Part shown: positions 11,406-23,607 of the stretch, piece after piece | Numbering within the stretch: position 1 is the stretch's first letter | How the letters are laid out: each line of letters begins with the position of its first letter | NCBI RefSeq assembly: GCF_963576615.1 | Contig: NC_088711.1 | Coordinates: 17,764,182-17,828,181 of the forward strand | Source of the DNA: Watersipora subatra | Lineage: Eukaryota > Bryozoa > Gymnolaemata > Cheilostomatida > Watersiporidae | Direction of reading: 5' to 3' | DNA: 64,000 nt | The notes under the pieces: model-generated | What the model was told of the DNA's origin: nothing | Databases searched by the model: none | The model's input: only the letters and a program-made list of their open reading frames with translations | Translations under genes and position numbers: made by a program

Positions 11406-13185
11406 ACCTTTACATATGCAAGAATTGTTATTATTAATTCAACATATTCAGGATTTTACTTTGTTTTCTCAGTTTGAAATAATTGTATCATTACCAAATA
11501 ATCTTTTATTGTAATCGTAGCAAAACCGACCTAATTTAGCTATTACTTGCTAATTATTTCACATTTATATCTGAACCCTTTTATAGTTGTTTTATTTTTT
11601 GTAATTTATTTGTACCTGTACAAAACATTTTCCTCATGATATGGAGTTTGAAAGTTACAGTTGTTTGATAAAGTTTGAAAACCTTAAGTTGTTTTTATTT
11701 TCTCTCTTAAATTATTTCAACTACACAAAACACTTCTTTCATGATATGTAGTTTGAAAGTTAGAATGGCAAATGTTGTTATATGTTAAAAGCAAATAAAT
11801 TTTTTGTCCAAAGACTTTATTACTCAGTCAACGCCGGGTGGTTCAGCTACATGTAGTATGATCATAAAATAGAAGAATGTGTGTTGAGTGAGTAGATGCC
11901 ACTAAATGTCATTGCCATGTCATTGTCTCACATTACGCAGCTAGTTTGATCAATGTAGTTGCTGTCACCAAAATATATAAGGCTCTTTTTGTCCATTGCA
12001 GTTAGATTTTTACCTTATTGTACTTGTTACAGCCTTCAAAAAGTATCCTTAAAAAAGGAGTTGTGTGCTCCACAGTTAGTTACAGTAAAAGCTGAATCCA
12101 CAAAAGCATCTCACAGCTATCTAGTCTAGAAAAATAGAAAGTTATAAGTATTGTTTCCAGCAAACCTTTGTCCACAGCATCAATGATTGAACTTTGCTTC
12201 TTATTTGCTTTGCTTTGAGCCTCTGCCAGCTCTAACGAGTACATAACAAGCCTGGAGCAGCTGTAAGCACAACAGCGCATATTTCACAAACAGTCTAAAT
12301 GCGTAGAAAATGAAATCATAAGACCTTCTGTCCAATAAGGTAAGGCATTTTATGAATGTAAGAAATCAGTTACACACAACAGCATCTTTAGCGATTAAGG
12401 ATAGGCTGCTGAACCCGTAGTTGTAGTGGTGTGGGAGAGTTTGCTAGTCTAGTTGTCTGTTGCTTGCTTTTACTTAGCTTAATCAATAGTACTGCCAGCA
12501 TTTTAACTTTTAACATTTTTATAAGCGTTTTGTCTCAATTCTCTTACTAGTGGGAATAGTAGGCTTGGCAACACATTGGATATGAATTCTACACCATCGA
12601 ATCTATCTAGTAACTGCAAGAAACTGTCACTGAAGAAAGGTGCCAATGGACATAAAAGAAAAATTGCCTCGTCCCACTGCCTAACTGCACTTGAGATAAA
12701 ATTTCTAACATACATCTAGAAGATACAGTAACTATTTTGTCTGTAACATGAAACTTTGTACAAACTAGAACTTTTTGAAAACTGTCATGTGTGTCACAAG
12801 AACTTTTTTTTTAACAGTACAGTGCATTGCCAAAATCTGTTTTTTTTTCCAATTTATGCTGATGATAACAACAACTTGATAATTTAAGTTTTAGTAAACA
12901 TCTTTACTAACGATAGCAGACAACAGACTACTGTTTTAAATAAATTCCAAATACTTATATAAACAGTAAAGATTTCAAATGAATTATATGGGTATTCTTG
13001 TGACATTTCATGGATAATTTTGAAATGTACACAGCTATAACAGCATAGGAATGAGCTATGCCTGGTTTATGTACTTCCTACCACCTAGAGCTACAGCTAC
13101 ACTGACCAGTATGAAAGAGGCACTTGACATCAGTACAATCAGTCAATACAAACTCGATGTCAGCCCTGTCAATGATTGCACTCAC

Positions 13186-13271
13186 CCAGTCTTGTTACTC
13201 TGCAAGGCAACAGCTACCGTGCATCCTACCATGCATAGCTTGAGAGGTAAACCTGGTACACTCAGCTCTAT
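13186..13271 (-). CDS. WD40-repeat gene, short blade exon
   Basis: Acceptor TATTATAG (AG at 13272-13273) and consensus donor GTGAGT after 13186 give 28 codons plus two bases. The product runs IELSVPGLPLKLCMVGCTVA then VALQSNKT. Phase 0 at the start matches exon 15430-15539, and the trailing GG joins T of exon 8640-8781 to make Gly. The pattern is a blade's inner strand with its outer strand in the next exon. No simple open frame marks it, so the support is splice sites plus phase. Confidence 0.7.
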
Positions 13272-15429
13272 CTATAATACAATAATAACAACGGGTGAAG
13301 CACCTATTGAGACATGGTAGAATACCTGCAGGTTCTGGATATGCAACTATTAAGTGAACAGACACCTACACTTAAAGGTGAACTTAGACCAAGTTTTTGT
13401 AGATTTTATCTGAAAGTATCAGTATTTTTCTATCATTTGCGATTGTTTTTAATGTTTAAAGTGGTCTAATTGCCAGGATGTTACAAGAGTAAAAACGACA
13501 AAGTTTGATTGCGATTTAAACTCCCAGATCAAGCGAAAGTGAAATTATGACATAGAATTGTTAGAATACAAAGAATCAAGTTGAAGCATTAAGCATCAAG
13601 TTACTCGCATCTCAAGGCACTATTTCCTATACGAAATAACTAAGTAAAAATTAATCTGTTACCATATTATAAAAAACCACCTAAAGAGGAAATTACGGTG
13701 AAAAAAGTGTTTTTAATTGTTATAATTCAGCACCTACACTAACTATGTAACAAATGTCTATTTAGTTGTTATGATCTGCAATAAATGTAAGAGAGACTTG
13801 GAGCAACGCGTTCGATATACTAAACTTTTGTACCCTAACATAATAAGGCTTCAATGCGTATTGCTTCATCTTGAATGCAATAGCCGACATCAACTATCGC
13901 ACCAATAACGGTTAGTGACATCATTTCGCATGTACTGTAAAACCTCTAATAAGTCTAATTGAACACCACGGCGCTCTATTTTTCAACCCGTCCTCTATCG
14001 TTGTGATCAAATAGAGGTGGCGTTCAAATAGAGGTTGTCATTTTTTTTTTCAAATAACTCGTCAGAATTTTGGAAAGAAAAGTTTAGCCCTTTTACGGGC
14101 GAAGCGAATATTGCCTATATTTTGCCCTCTTTTAATGGTGGAGCGATATTAAACCTTTTGGATGCAATAAATATGCTAACTTACTTCCAACTTGTCAAAG
14201 ATCTCTTAATAAATATGCATTGAGAAACCGAGAAATAACTCTACCAGTGCATATCTATTGCTTGCATTCAACCTGTGATGATATTATATTATAGACTGTG
14301 TCCTGCTTTGCAATTTGTTGGAGCTTTTAATTTTTATTTTAATCTGAATTCGAAGACATATTTTTGTTTTACATTTATATTTATCAATGTTTTATAAAAG
14401 CTCATTGCATTCATTGATATGTTTGCTAGAGTTTACAGCCAAACTGGCTTTTATGTGCAATAGAAGTGGAGTTATAAGCGTCGATCCATCGTAAACAGTG
14501 TTAAGATAGCCGCAAAGATGCTATTAAATAACATGCTATAAATCTGCATACCTGAATATAAGTTATACAATGATAATCTATCAAATGATACAAATATATA
14601 GTCATGATTAAGTGACATAAACGAACCATACTTACATTACATGCAGAAAAAAATTAACGTTTCTAAAACAAAAATATTTCCATCATTTACTCGGATAGCT
14701 GCGTTCTGATTGTTGCTTTCGATGGAACGGCCATTTTCTAGTTGTTCAATACCTTCCACAATATCTTTTAGCCTCAACTCTTCTTCTGTACTGCTGAACT
14801 AGCCAATATTAGCATCAAAATAATTTTTTGGCAGAGCAAAACTTTTACGGTTTGCATTTAGCGCAAATGCAACGCGTAAAAGTTCGCTTGCTAAACGTAA
14901 CCTCTGGCCTAAAACTTGCAAACCGTTTGTATATGCATGTTCTTCGAAGTATTAAGACCGCGTTAAACAATAAACTACTGTTAGCCTGAGACCGTTATTA
15001 AATATTTCGATCGTGTAGCTTTCAAAGCTTTAACGAAGAAAAGTGAAAAAAGCTTTGGTTTTGGATAATGAGAGAGTTGATTGTCATTAATGTAAACGAT
15101 GCATTAGTAATACGATTTTGTGGACACTTTTCTACTGATCAGTTGATATTATGGGTTCATAAAATCAAAGCTAGTCAAAGTGGCAGTCAAATGGAGGTGG
15201 TGTTCAAAAAGAGGTTGGCGCTCTATTTTTCAACCCTTTTCTCGTAGTGGTGGTCAAATAGAGGTGACCTTCAAATAGAGGTGGCGTTCAGTTAGAGGTT
15301 TTACGGTATATGATGATCTATTGCTTGAACATTGGGAGAGGAAAAGAACGCATGCACTGTGAAAGGATAGCAGAAGATGGTCAGCTAATGATAAGAGGTG
15401 TGACTGAAAAAGAGACACTAACAACTTAC
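13272..15429 (-). other. Intron largely made of a pogo-like element
   Basis: The element occupies 13933-15308. The remaining roughly 780 bp shows nothing recognisable. Confidence 0.5.
13933..15308. mobile_element. pogo/Tc1-mariner-like decayed element
   Basis: The ends TACTGTAAAACCTCTAA and TACCGTAAAACCTCTAA face each other, each with a terminal TA. Subterminal words (TCAAATAGAGGT, GGCGTTCA, GCGCTCTATTTTTCAACC) are repeated near both ends. The centre has a minus-strand fragment (STEEELRLKDIVEGIEQL) that looks like former coding sequence, but there is no intact transposase. Assignment to pogo/Tigger rests on the TA target and TIR style. Confidence 0.65.
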
Positions 15430-15539
15430 TGATTTTAAGCAGACCAGACTGCACATAGATGGATCTAGCTCCTCAAATAGCAGGCCCCATATTTTCAGTT
15501 TGGAGTCCTTACCGCTTGAGATCAGCCTATCAGAAGTGC
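15430..15539 (-). CDS. WD40-repeat gene, blade exon SGKDSKLKIWG
   Basis: Acceptor TTGTCATAG (AG at 15540-15541), donor GTAAGT after 15430, two leading bases and 36 codons. It reads TSDRLISSGKDSKLKIWGLL then FEELDPSMCSLVCLKS. The SGKDSKLKIW run is a clear WD40 outer strand. The leading GC completes Gly with exon 16199-16325. Confidence 0.85.
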
Positions 15540-16198
15540 CTATGACAATACCATTTCAATGTGACTCATAGTGACTAAGTTAGCGATGTTAAAATGTAAC
15601 CAGTTACAAATATAACTAATGCGCTCTAAACTTACAATGAAAATTTTGATATGTATTTGCAAAGAAGTATCTAATTTGGCTTTTTATAAAACGTAAAACA
15701 GGTTTACATTTAATAGCCCAACATATTGCACCATGGCTGGGTGCGGTGCTATGCTTTACTATACTAGGTTGATTAACAGATGGAAGAATAAACTATTGAC
15801 TTTTTAGAATATTAAAATATTTTCAAGCATGAACAAAAAAACTAATGAAGTAAGAATAATATGGAAAAAAACTATGACAAGACAAATTATGTATGCCACA
15901 TATAGCCAGAGGTTATGACTCGATGATTGTTTTTGGAACCATAGCCTAAGAAAAAAAATGAAAAAAGTTGAATGATTGGTGTGTACAATGTATCGTTTGT
16001 CCATTCCATTCTGAAAAACAAATATCTGAATCAACCGGTAGTTTTATAACAACTTAATAAAATACTAATGTCAACTATCGAAAGCATAGTATTTATGTTG
16101 TGGTTTTCCCAGGAAAGACTCAACATATGACATCAAGTGTAGTAGTTCACTCACCTGCAGACTACATACATGTATAACACAACATATGAAACACAAAC
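15540..16198 (-). other. Intron, no recognised feature
   Basis: AT-rich sequence between two phase-matched exons; nothing else is visible. Confidence 0.5.
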
Positions 16199-16325
16199 CT
16201 ATAAGGCCTTGCGTAGGATCCCTGCTTCCTATTTTGGCCTCTGATGTCTCTAGCATTTCTACCGGTGCAAGATGAGCTCTACAGACATCGATGAGCTTGA
16301 TCTTTTTTGAGTACAGCAACGTTAT
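16199..16325 (-). CDS. WD40-repeat gene, blade exon ITLLYSKKIK
   Basis: Acceptor TTACTTAAG (AG at 16326-16327) and donor GTTTGT after 16199 give 42 codons plus one base. The protein starts ITLLYSKKIKLIDVCRAHLA and continues PVEMLETSEAKIGSRDPTQG. Joined to the preceding exon it reads GHKNGE-ITLLY, the end of one blade and the start of the next. Phase fits on both sides. Confidence 0.8.
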
Positions 16326-17477
16326 CTTAAGTAAAACAATAATCATGAAAAACATCAATCACAAGAAGTAAAATAAACTGATTATTTATAACATAAAATT
16401 AAATGAGGACAAAATTAACAAAACAAAAACCTCCAAACTATATGAGTGTAGCATCAACTTATCAATTTAAAGACACTGAAACTCATTATATGGTAAAGAT
16501 AATAAGCGCCTCCTAAATAACAAAATTAAAATTGATGTTTTTACTCAGAAGAATCGGATGGTTTTCGGGAGAAAACAAGCAAGAACTCTAAGGGAAGGCC
16601 TAATGATAACTGGGAATATAAGAGCGTTTGAAGAGCAATGGAAGTAGAGCACATATCAGACGCAATCAAGCCTCTATTCATAAAGGTCAACGATACCTTC
16701 TCCTTCAACCACTTAATATCTACACATGAGCAGAAGTGTAAAGATGTTTATGCTATGCAAATAGAAGATAACTTTCTCGATAGAATGTTGATGCTAACTT
16801 TTGAGAAACTCAACAAAAGCACCTTCCAGCTGAAATTCGCCAAATGCACCTTCCAGCTAAAAGTCATCAAATGCACCTTCCAGCTGAAATTCACCAAATG
16901 CACCTTCCAGCTGAAATTCACCAAATGCACCTTCCAGCTAAAATTCGCCAAATGCACCTTCCAGCTAAAAGTCATCAAATGCACCTTCCAGCTGAAATTC
17001 ACCAAATGCACCTTCCAGCTGAAATTCCCCGAATGCACCTTCCAGCTGAAGAAGTAGCGTGAAACTTTACCAAAAGATATTTTGGGTGAATTATTGAAGC
17101 ACATCTGCCAGTGCAACCGTAACTAACACGGGGAGTTTTTAGGGTTTTAGTAAGTTATCATAGGATAGTATTATTAGCTGTATTAACATATAATAGTAGA
17201 ATACTATTATAATTATCATTATAAAACTTTTTTCACACTCAAGTGGTTGGTAGCAAGAGAGCCCACGCCTTAGCTTAAAGCCAAAGGGTTATTCTTTCTA
17301 CAGAAGCCTTTCATAGAATCTGTAATTATTATTATTATAGTAAGATACTATTATTATAGTTTTAGTAGGCTACGATAAGTAAGATATTATTATGATTTAT
17401 ATCATTGTTTTAGTCAGATATATGTGTGCATTGAAGTTAAAAATTATTTGTAATGAGTTCTTACTACTGTAACCTAC
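16326..17477 (-). other. Intron with a 27-bp minisatellite
   Basis: The minisatellite occupies 16815-17057. The rest is AT-rich, with short TATTATTATAG-type repeats around 17166-17400. Confidence 0.5.
16815..17057 (+). repeat. 27-bp minisatellite, nine units
   Basis: Nine head-to-tail copies of a 27-bp unit built on AATGCACCTTCCAGCT. Variants alternate (GAAATTCACC, AAAAGTCATC, AAAATTCGCC), hinting at a higher-order order of units. As 27 is a multiple of three, frames stay open through the array on both strands, for example the nonapeptide KCTFQLKFT on plus. This explains the overlapping frames at 16638-17057, 16844-17062 and 16748-17116. Confidence 0.9.
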
Positions 17478-17549
17478 CTCGCCGTTCTTGTGTCCAGCGA
17501 ATACTAGGTATTCACAGTCCGATGTCTCTTCTTTGCCCAATGCTCGGTC
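17478..17549 (-). CDS. WD40-repeat gene, 24-codon exon
   Basis: A strong acceptor CTTTTTAG (AG at 17550-17551) and donor GTAGGT after 17478 bound exactly 24 codons, phase 0 at both ends. The product is DRALGKEETSDCEYLVFAGH followed by KNGE. The EYLVFAGHKNGE segment is a WD40 strand pair completed by the next exon. Confidence 0.8.
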
Positions 17550-20500
17550 CTAAAAAGTCAGCACAAACATGTGTGATGAAGAAGCAAAGGTAGTTCATAT
17601 AAATGAACTGTCCTTAATTCCAAATATTACAGCCAGTAGCTGGGAGAGGATATATCTATGAATGATAGCCTTGTGCTCTGCTAGATGCGATTAAATTTTT
17701 TATCAGAAATATAGCAACAATTAGCAAAAAAATGGAACAATTAGCAATAATTTTGAATAATAGTCAATGATGAGAGGAAGTTTCAACCAGTTTTTTATGA
17801 TTGCGTTGATTAAAATGGGCATGGCTGTTTCCATAAATGACTTCCATCTTATTCAGGGTTCACATAGGAGGTCACGCGAATGTGGTGCGCACACAGCATT
17901 AGATTCTATTTGAGCATCCTTCATAAACAAATATGACGGTCTCTTGTCATGACTGATGTGTACGATGTTACTCAATCATCACGTCACAATTAATACATAA
18001 GATGCCTACATTATAGACATATTCGTATCTATAATATGATCATTGACAAATGTTTTCATCATTGACTGTCTGAAGCTATAATAACGCATGAGTTTAGTAA
18101 ATTCAGACAATGTATTAAATAAAATCACCAATCAGAACCTCCTCTGTGGAAACAAAAGTAATTACCCTGTTAAATGCTTATCATTAAAGTCAGTGTGTAA
18201 AGGTTAGCCCTGAGTTAATGAATGTTCATCATAGACTCCTAATAGATGATAGATGCTTCTCCTTCATACCTTAGAGAGGGATACCAGAAGGGAATATAAA
18301 AGTACCCTAGCTTAAGTGTAGGATATTAGTATCTACTCATCACACAAGCTATTAATTTGGTATCATTAATTCTCTTTTAACCATTATAGGCTAGTAGTAT
18401 TGCTAGATTAAAAATTTCTTTGTTGCTTATTGTGTTGATATTTTATCAAACATACCAAAGAGCAATAGTAGTAGGCGGGAGACCAGATCAAATAAGAATT
18501 ATTGTAGCTATACGGGTGACTAATGCATCATCATAACGATACTGTTTTAGTAGCACCATCATAACAGTAGAGCTTCATCAACAATGATGGATGTCTTTAA
18601 CAAAACAGGGTCTCCTGTGATAGATGGATCGATGGTGCCAATCGTTTAATACTTCAAGCTTGAGAAGAGCAAGCTTTGAAAAACTGACTCAAAAACCACT
18701 CATTGGCAGCATCTTGCGGTTTCATATTACATAGATTTTATGATTTCAATGTTTTTGCCAACCCTGAAAGATTTCTAGCTACATAAATAAACACTTGGGG
18801 AACATTTGAGGAACTTTTAATCTTGAATACTATTATACCGTTTGGAATACTTGGTACCATTATACAAGACATAGCTGGTATTATGGTACCCCGGGGTAGC
18901 CAGGCTTATCTTCAAAGATATATTACAGGATATATATAGCAAGGATATATTTAACAATAATTACGCTGCTACCATTAGGGTTGTATTATTAAATTTGTAG
19001 AACATCCATTGAAAACTATTCATTTAGCTGAGACTCTTAGTTAAGATCAAGAAAATTATAGCATTTTCCAAGATTGGAGATTATAAAACTAGAAATTCCA
19101 CTGTCATACAGCCCACGACCAAAGTAATAATGGAAAAAAGAAAGGGTACTGTTGGTTGTTGAAAAAGTAGTTCTCAGCAGGAATTGACAGAGTATAATGT
19201 AAATGAGACTTGTTTGAGATGATATAAAATAAATTTGAGGGAGCACGACTCTAAAAAGACGTAACAGAAATAACAGAAATGTAACAGAAACAAATATTAA
19301 TAAAATAAATAATTAACTATCTCAAACTTATGTTTTACAATAATAAAATAAATATTAATTCAAGCTGTAGACCTAAACTACTGTACGTAATTTAAATAAC
19401 AACAGCAATAATGATATACATGTATGTTTATTATATCTCTTATTATATTGAAATGCAATATTAAAAGTAAACGGCAAGCTGCCGTGTAATATACAATTTG
19501 AAAGTTGTTTGTTGGTTAAAATAAATATTAATTCAAGCTGTAGACCCAAATTACTGTAAGTAATTTAACTAACAACAGCAATAATGAAATATGTTTATTA
19601 TATATCTGAAATGCAATGTTAAAAGTAAAATATATTGTAATATACAGTTTGAAAGTTGGTTGTGTTGAATGTAGAACGGTTTTGACAGCGATATGTAACA
19701 GAAATAAATATTAATAAAATAAATATTTAACTATCTCAAACTTATGTTTTACAATAATAAAATAAACATTAATTCAAGCCGTAGACCTAACCTACTGTAC
19801 GTAATTTAACTAACAACAATAATGAAATATGTTTATTAAATCTCTTATTATATTGAAATGCAATATTAAAAGTAAAATGGCAAGCTGCCGTGTAATACAC
19901 AATTTGAAAGTTGGTTGTTGGTTAAAATAAATATTAATTCAACCTGTAGACCTAAACTACTGTACGTAATTTAATTAACAACAGCAATAATGAAATATGT
20001 TTATTATAGCTTTGAAATGCAATATTACAAGTAAAATATATTGTAATATACAGTTTGAAAGTTGGTTGTGTTGAATGCAGAACGGTTTTGACAGCGATAT
20101 GTAACAGAAATAAATATTAATAAAATAAATATTTAACTATCTCAAGCTTATGTTTTACAATAATAAAATAAATATTAATTCAAGCTGTAGACCTAACCTA
20201 CTGTACGTAATTTAACTAACAACAACAATGCCAACAATAAAGAAATATGTTTATTATATCTCTGAAATGCAATATTAAACGTTAAACGGCAAACTGATGT
20301 GTAATACACAATTTGAAAGTTGGTTGTGTTGTGATGAACGTAGAATGGTTTTGACAGCGATATGTAACAGAGAGCAAGCGTTGGCATTTACGCGTCTGAA
20401 AGTTTTATGCAAACTGGAGTGAAATAAAGAAATATTCTTGTCATAAAAGGGCGTTGTAGTAACGCCCTACCTTGTAGATAAGATGTAAAGAAACCCGGCT

Positions 20501-21232
20501 GATGTTCTAGAAAATTTGAAAAACCTTCGGTAATTGGACAAAAACATAGGCTGATAAACTGTGTACCACATTTTCGTACCTGTAAATCGGTCTACGCCTC
20601 AAACAGTAGACAAACAGTACACAGTAAACAGTTCTACTATCTGTCGCACGGCTTGATTGGCGTTTCGTAGGTCGGTCGAAACTATTAATAAACCAAGCTG
20701 TTCAAGCGTTTTGTGGCGAATTGTGGCAAGACTTTATCGTTCTATTCTCTGTCGCTCGGCGTTTGAATTTCCGGTCTTAACTTTTATTAAACGAAACTTT
20801 TCAGGCGTTTTGTGACGATTTTCGTCCTAATAAATCTGTCTATTTATGTATAATTCGATCAGATGGGTTAGTTTTAGGTATTTGCGTCAACCTTTCAAAG
20901 GCTTGGTAACATATTTAAATAGGTTTATATGCGTTTTGTATCATAATTATACTTGAACGACTTTACTGAAAAATAGTTAAATTTGTTGATAGGATTTCGT
21001 TGCAAGGGTTTGGTGACGGCCGTTAACAGATAATTTTTCGGGAGTTGTGTGCACATGTGCATTTATCATAATTCTCCCAATCAATCGTTTCACTCTTGTT
21101 TGGTCGTGGGAAAATAGTAACCTATTGATTTTGCAAATTTGCTCAAACGACGTGAATTTATTTCTGGACAAAGATAAGGCTTTAGTAGCCTAAGATAGAA
21201 ATGAGTGAACGCTATATAGAGGTAAAACATAC
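17550..21232 (-). other. Long intron with an AT-rich compound repeat
   Basis: The compound repeat lies at 19255-20390. The remainder is AT-rich and shows no gene. Confidence 0.5.
19255..20390. repeat. AT-rich compound tandem repeat
   Basis: The anchor AAATATTAATTCAAGCTGTA recurs, with minor changes, at about 19346, 19519, 19758, 19923 and 20164. Spacings are near 174, 239, 165 and 241 bp, so a long and a short unit alternate in a period of about 405-415 bp. Each unit carries TAACAACARCAATAATG and CAATTTGAAAGTTGGTTGT. Confidence 0.75.
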
Positions 21233-21336
21233 CAGTTTGATGAGGGAGAGACTCAACACTTGTTCATCATACTTCACATTGGCCTCCAAGACCCTAAGAG
21301 CCCTGCTAGGGTTGCAGCTGACATCATATACAACAA
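21233..21336 (-). CDS. WD40-repeat gene, blade exon VVYDVSCNPS
   Basis: Acceptor TTTTTGTAG (AG at 21337-21338) and donor GTATGT after 21233 bound two leading bases and 34 codons: VVYDVSCNPSRALRVLEANV then KYDEQVLSLSLIKL. VVVYDV is a WD40 outer strand (with YD in place of WD). Phase 0 at the end matches exon 17478-17549. Confidence 0.8.
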
Positions 21337-21900
21337 CTACAAAAATACAACAAAAAAACCTCATAATGAACCTGAAATGTAACAACATTCAACTAAAATG
21401 TATTTGGCATGCAAACTTATCAAAAAAAAACTATGACAAAATGGTGACAAAAGATAAAATGAACTTGTTAATTAGAATGGTAAAATGAACTGTGATGGTG
21501 CTGCTGACAGTAGCAAATCACATGCCTGTGGTCAGCTGATTGTTCAGACTTTCCAAACATAAAATACTATCATAAAAGCAGTATAGAATATACTAATGTA
21601 AAGACGCGAGTAGCAGTAAATTGGGAAAACGGAACAAGTTAAGAAAATTGTTCACATCGAAATCTTCTGCAAGACAAAAAATGAATCATCTTCCAGAACT
21701 AGCAGATGCCGAGTGACTTAAACAACGATGATAACCACTGAAGATGGAAATGGCAAAAAAAGCGGACAAGAATAACCTGGGAGAACAGAGATAAACTTGT
21801 AACAAAGGAGATTAATAATTGAAACAATGAAATGATAATTAGCGGTGAACATAAATGGACTATATTGGCTAAATGATGAGAAGATGCAGGGAGAACTTGC
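21337..21900 (-). other. GC-AG intron
   Basis: The donor is GCAAGT and the acceptor TTTTTGTAG. GC donors normally need a near-perfect match to the rest of the consensus, as here. The only GT nearby would break the phase to the next exon. Confidence 0.65.
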
Positions 21901-21967
21901 CATCGCCTGTTTTCAATGCGAGGATCAACTCAGAAGAAGGTTTGATCAGAGCGAGTTGAGTGGCAAT
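21901..21967 (-). CDS. WD40-repeat gene, most upstream exon seen
   Basis: A textbook acceptor (TTTTTCCTTTCAG, AG at 21968-21969) opens 22 codons plus one base: IATQLALIKPSSELILALKT then GD. The final G joins TT of exon 21233-21336 to encode Val, giving LALKTGDVVVYDV, a good blade. Since it starts at an acceptor, earlier exons must exist, either in 22-23 kb, where I found none, or beyond the tRNA array. The family resemblance to WDR87/WDR97-type proteins is from memory and low confidence; that this is a WD40 protein is well supported. Confidence 0.75.
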
Positions 21968-22929
21968 CTGAAAGGAAAAATTACAGTTTGAAAGTGAGAA
22001 CTTAAAACAGGAGAATCTTTGATAATAAACAGGATATAAGTATACAAAAGTAGAACAAACCTTAAAAATAGCATGAAACATTTTGTCAAAAATGCAGCGC
22101 AAAAAAAGGTAAGCTGTCTGAAAATTCCTAAAACAGTATCATTTTGGAAGGGAATTTTAATAAGGTTGGTACGAAAGAGAGATAAATAGTACCAATGAGA
22201 AGATATAGCGAAATTAAATTACTTTCGACCAGCAGGAACATGAGTCAGAGCAGTTTGAAAACAATATTATAACTGACTAGAAAACAAAGCCTATGCATTA
22301 TAAGGGCTACACACTCGAACATAATTATGTATATCTTTAAACCAATAAAAGTGAATATTGTATTTGCGGATCATTCGCTTAGTAAACCAATTTATAACCC
22401 AAACCAGAACTTAAAAATCAAAATTCACAGTAACTTGGAAACAAAAATTGTTTGCAATTTCACTTAAAATACTTGCCATTGCGGTGTGGTGATTATTAAT
22501 TAGGACTAGTTACAGTTGTGCGAGAAATCCACTGGCACAAGTAAAGATAACTCAACAACTATACATGCAAACGGAGATTTTGCAAACATCACTGATTTTG
22601 ACATTGAAAAGAGTTAAATTTTAAGTGCTTGAACTTTATATGAGATTTTTAAAGCTTTATATGTTATTTTAATGTTTTGTGGTTGTTTTTATTAAAATGG
22701 TTGTCACATCTACTTACCATACAGAAAGCCAATAGTTTAAGGTTAGTCACGACCTAAACCTGATCCCGAAAAACTTGAAATGACTATGAAAAAAATAGTC
22801 TATAAGAAATGATTGGACAGAGGTAGTTATGAGGAGCATGTATGAAATGTACAACTTTAGAAATCGGACATGACGATGATAAATAAATTACCCATGAAAA
22901 TGAAAAGTGGGTCACTACTAGTATGTTGC
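21968..22929. other. Spacer between the WD40 exons and the tRNA array
   Basis: AT-rich; no exon, RNA gene or transposon that I can support. Confidence 0.5.
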
Positions 22930-23001
22930 TATTCCATAAAAATTTCAGCAGAAGTTCCAGTTCCTAACTTCACTAATGCTTTTGCATGATATAGGATGTG
23001 A

Positions 23002-23041
23002 GGTCATGTGGTGCAGTAGTCATAACTTCTGCTTAAGACAC
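23002..23041 (+). pseudogene. tRNA-Val 5' fragment, array edge
   Basis: GGTCATGTGGTGCAGTAGTC and on matches the 5' half of the CAC gene, including its upstream spacer (from about 22,940); the 3' half is lost. It marks the decayed left edge of the array. Confidence 0.6.
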
Positions 23042-23232
23042 AATACGTTATGAATGTGCTACAAATCAAGACATAGCTGTTGATACAAACATGTGTTGCT
23101 AACTTCTAAAGTTATGTGTTGATAACATTGGAAGCAATGAACACATAACTTTAGAATTTACAGACAACTTCTAAAATTATCAACTAATTTTAAAGTAATG
23201 TGTTGATGACAGCAGGAAGTGGGTGTTGGTGC

Positions 23233-23304
23233 GGTGGTGTGGAGTAGTGGTTATCACATTTGCTTCACAGGCAGACAACCATGGGTTCGATACCCATCAT
23301 GACC
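23233..23304 (+). tRNA. tRNA-Val(CAC), degenerate
   Basis: Loop TTCACAG gives CAC and the T arm is intact, but acceptor (GGTGGTG) and variable region have drifted, so function is doubtful. Confidence 0.45.
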
Positions 23305-23535
23305 TCACTTTTGATGCGAAATCCTAACATCACGCTGAGTAAATGTTTGACACGAATCACCAATGAGAGCGTAACGTTTAATAAAAGCATAACGAGTAAT
23401 CCTGGCAACATAAGTAAACGAAACGATAGTTTTGGCAGGTCGCATCTGCATGAGAATTGTTTTAAGGAACCCAAAAGGACAATTAATATGAAACAATACC
23501 AAGTTTTAAACCTTGACCCTTACCCAAAATGTAGA

Positions 23536-23607
23536 GGTCGTGTAGTGTAGTGGTTATCACATCTGCTTTACACGCAGAAGGCCATGGGTTTGAAACCCAT
23601 CATGATC
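23536..23607 (+). tRNA. tRNA-Val(TAC), slightly degenerate
   Basis: Loop TTTACAC. The T loop reads TTTGAAA, weakening the B box, and one acceptor pair is G-U. Confidence 0.55.

Larger units (their letters stand above)
8782..13185 (-). other. Long intron with nested transposons
   Basis: A piggyBac-like element (9942-10981) is interrupted by a TA-flanked MITE (10261-10648). A GAGC-rich low-complexity patch with a TATATAA box lies at 10990-11405. Weak minus-strand frames at 12080-12280 and 12503-12715 do not fit the gene's phase. Otherwise nothing is recognised. Confidence 0.5.

Noticed and set aside
12080-12715. Possible extra WD40-gene exons (VMYSLELAEAQSKANKKQ and AIFLLCPLAPFFSDSFLQL)
   Set aside because: The first breaks the phase between exons 13186-13271 and 8640-8781, which join directly. 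The second has a good GTAAGA donor but no convincing acceptor or homology.
14697-14835. Minus-strand coding-like stretch STEEELRLKDIVEGIEQL
   Set aside because: It lies in the pogo-like element and is open only briefly; treated as a transposon remnant, not a host exon.
16638-17057. 139-residue repeat protein with KCTFQLKFT repeats
   Set aside because: The frame is explained by a 27-bp minisatellite inside an intron of the minus-strand gene.
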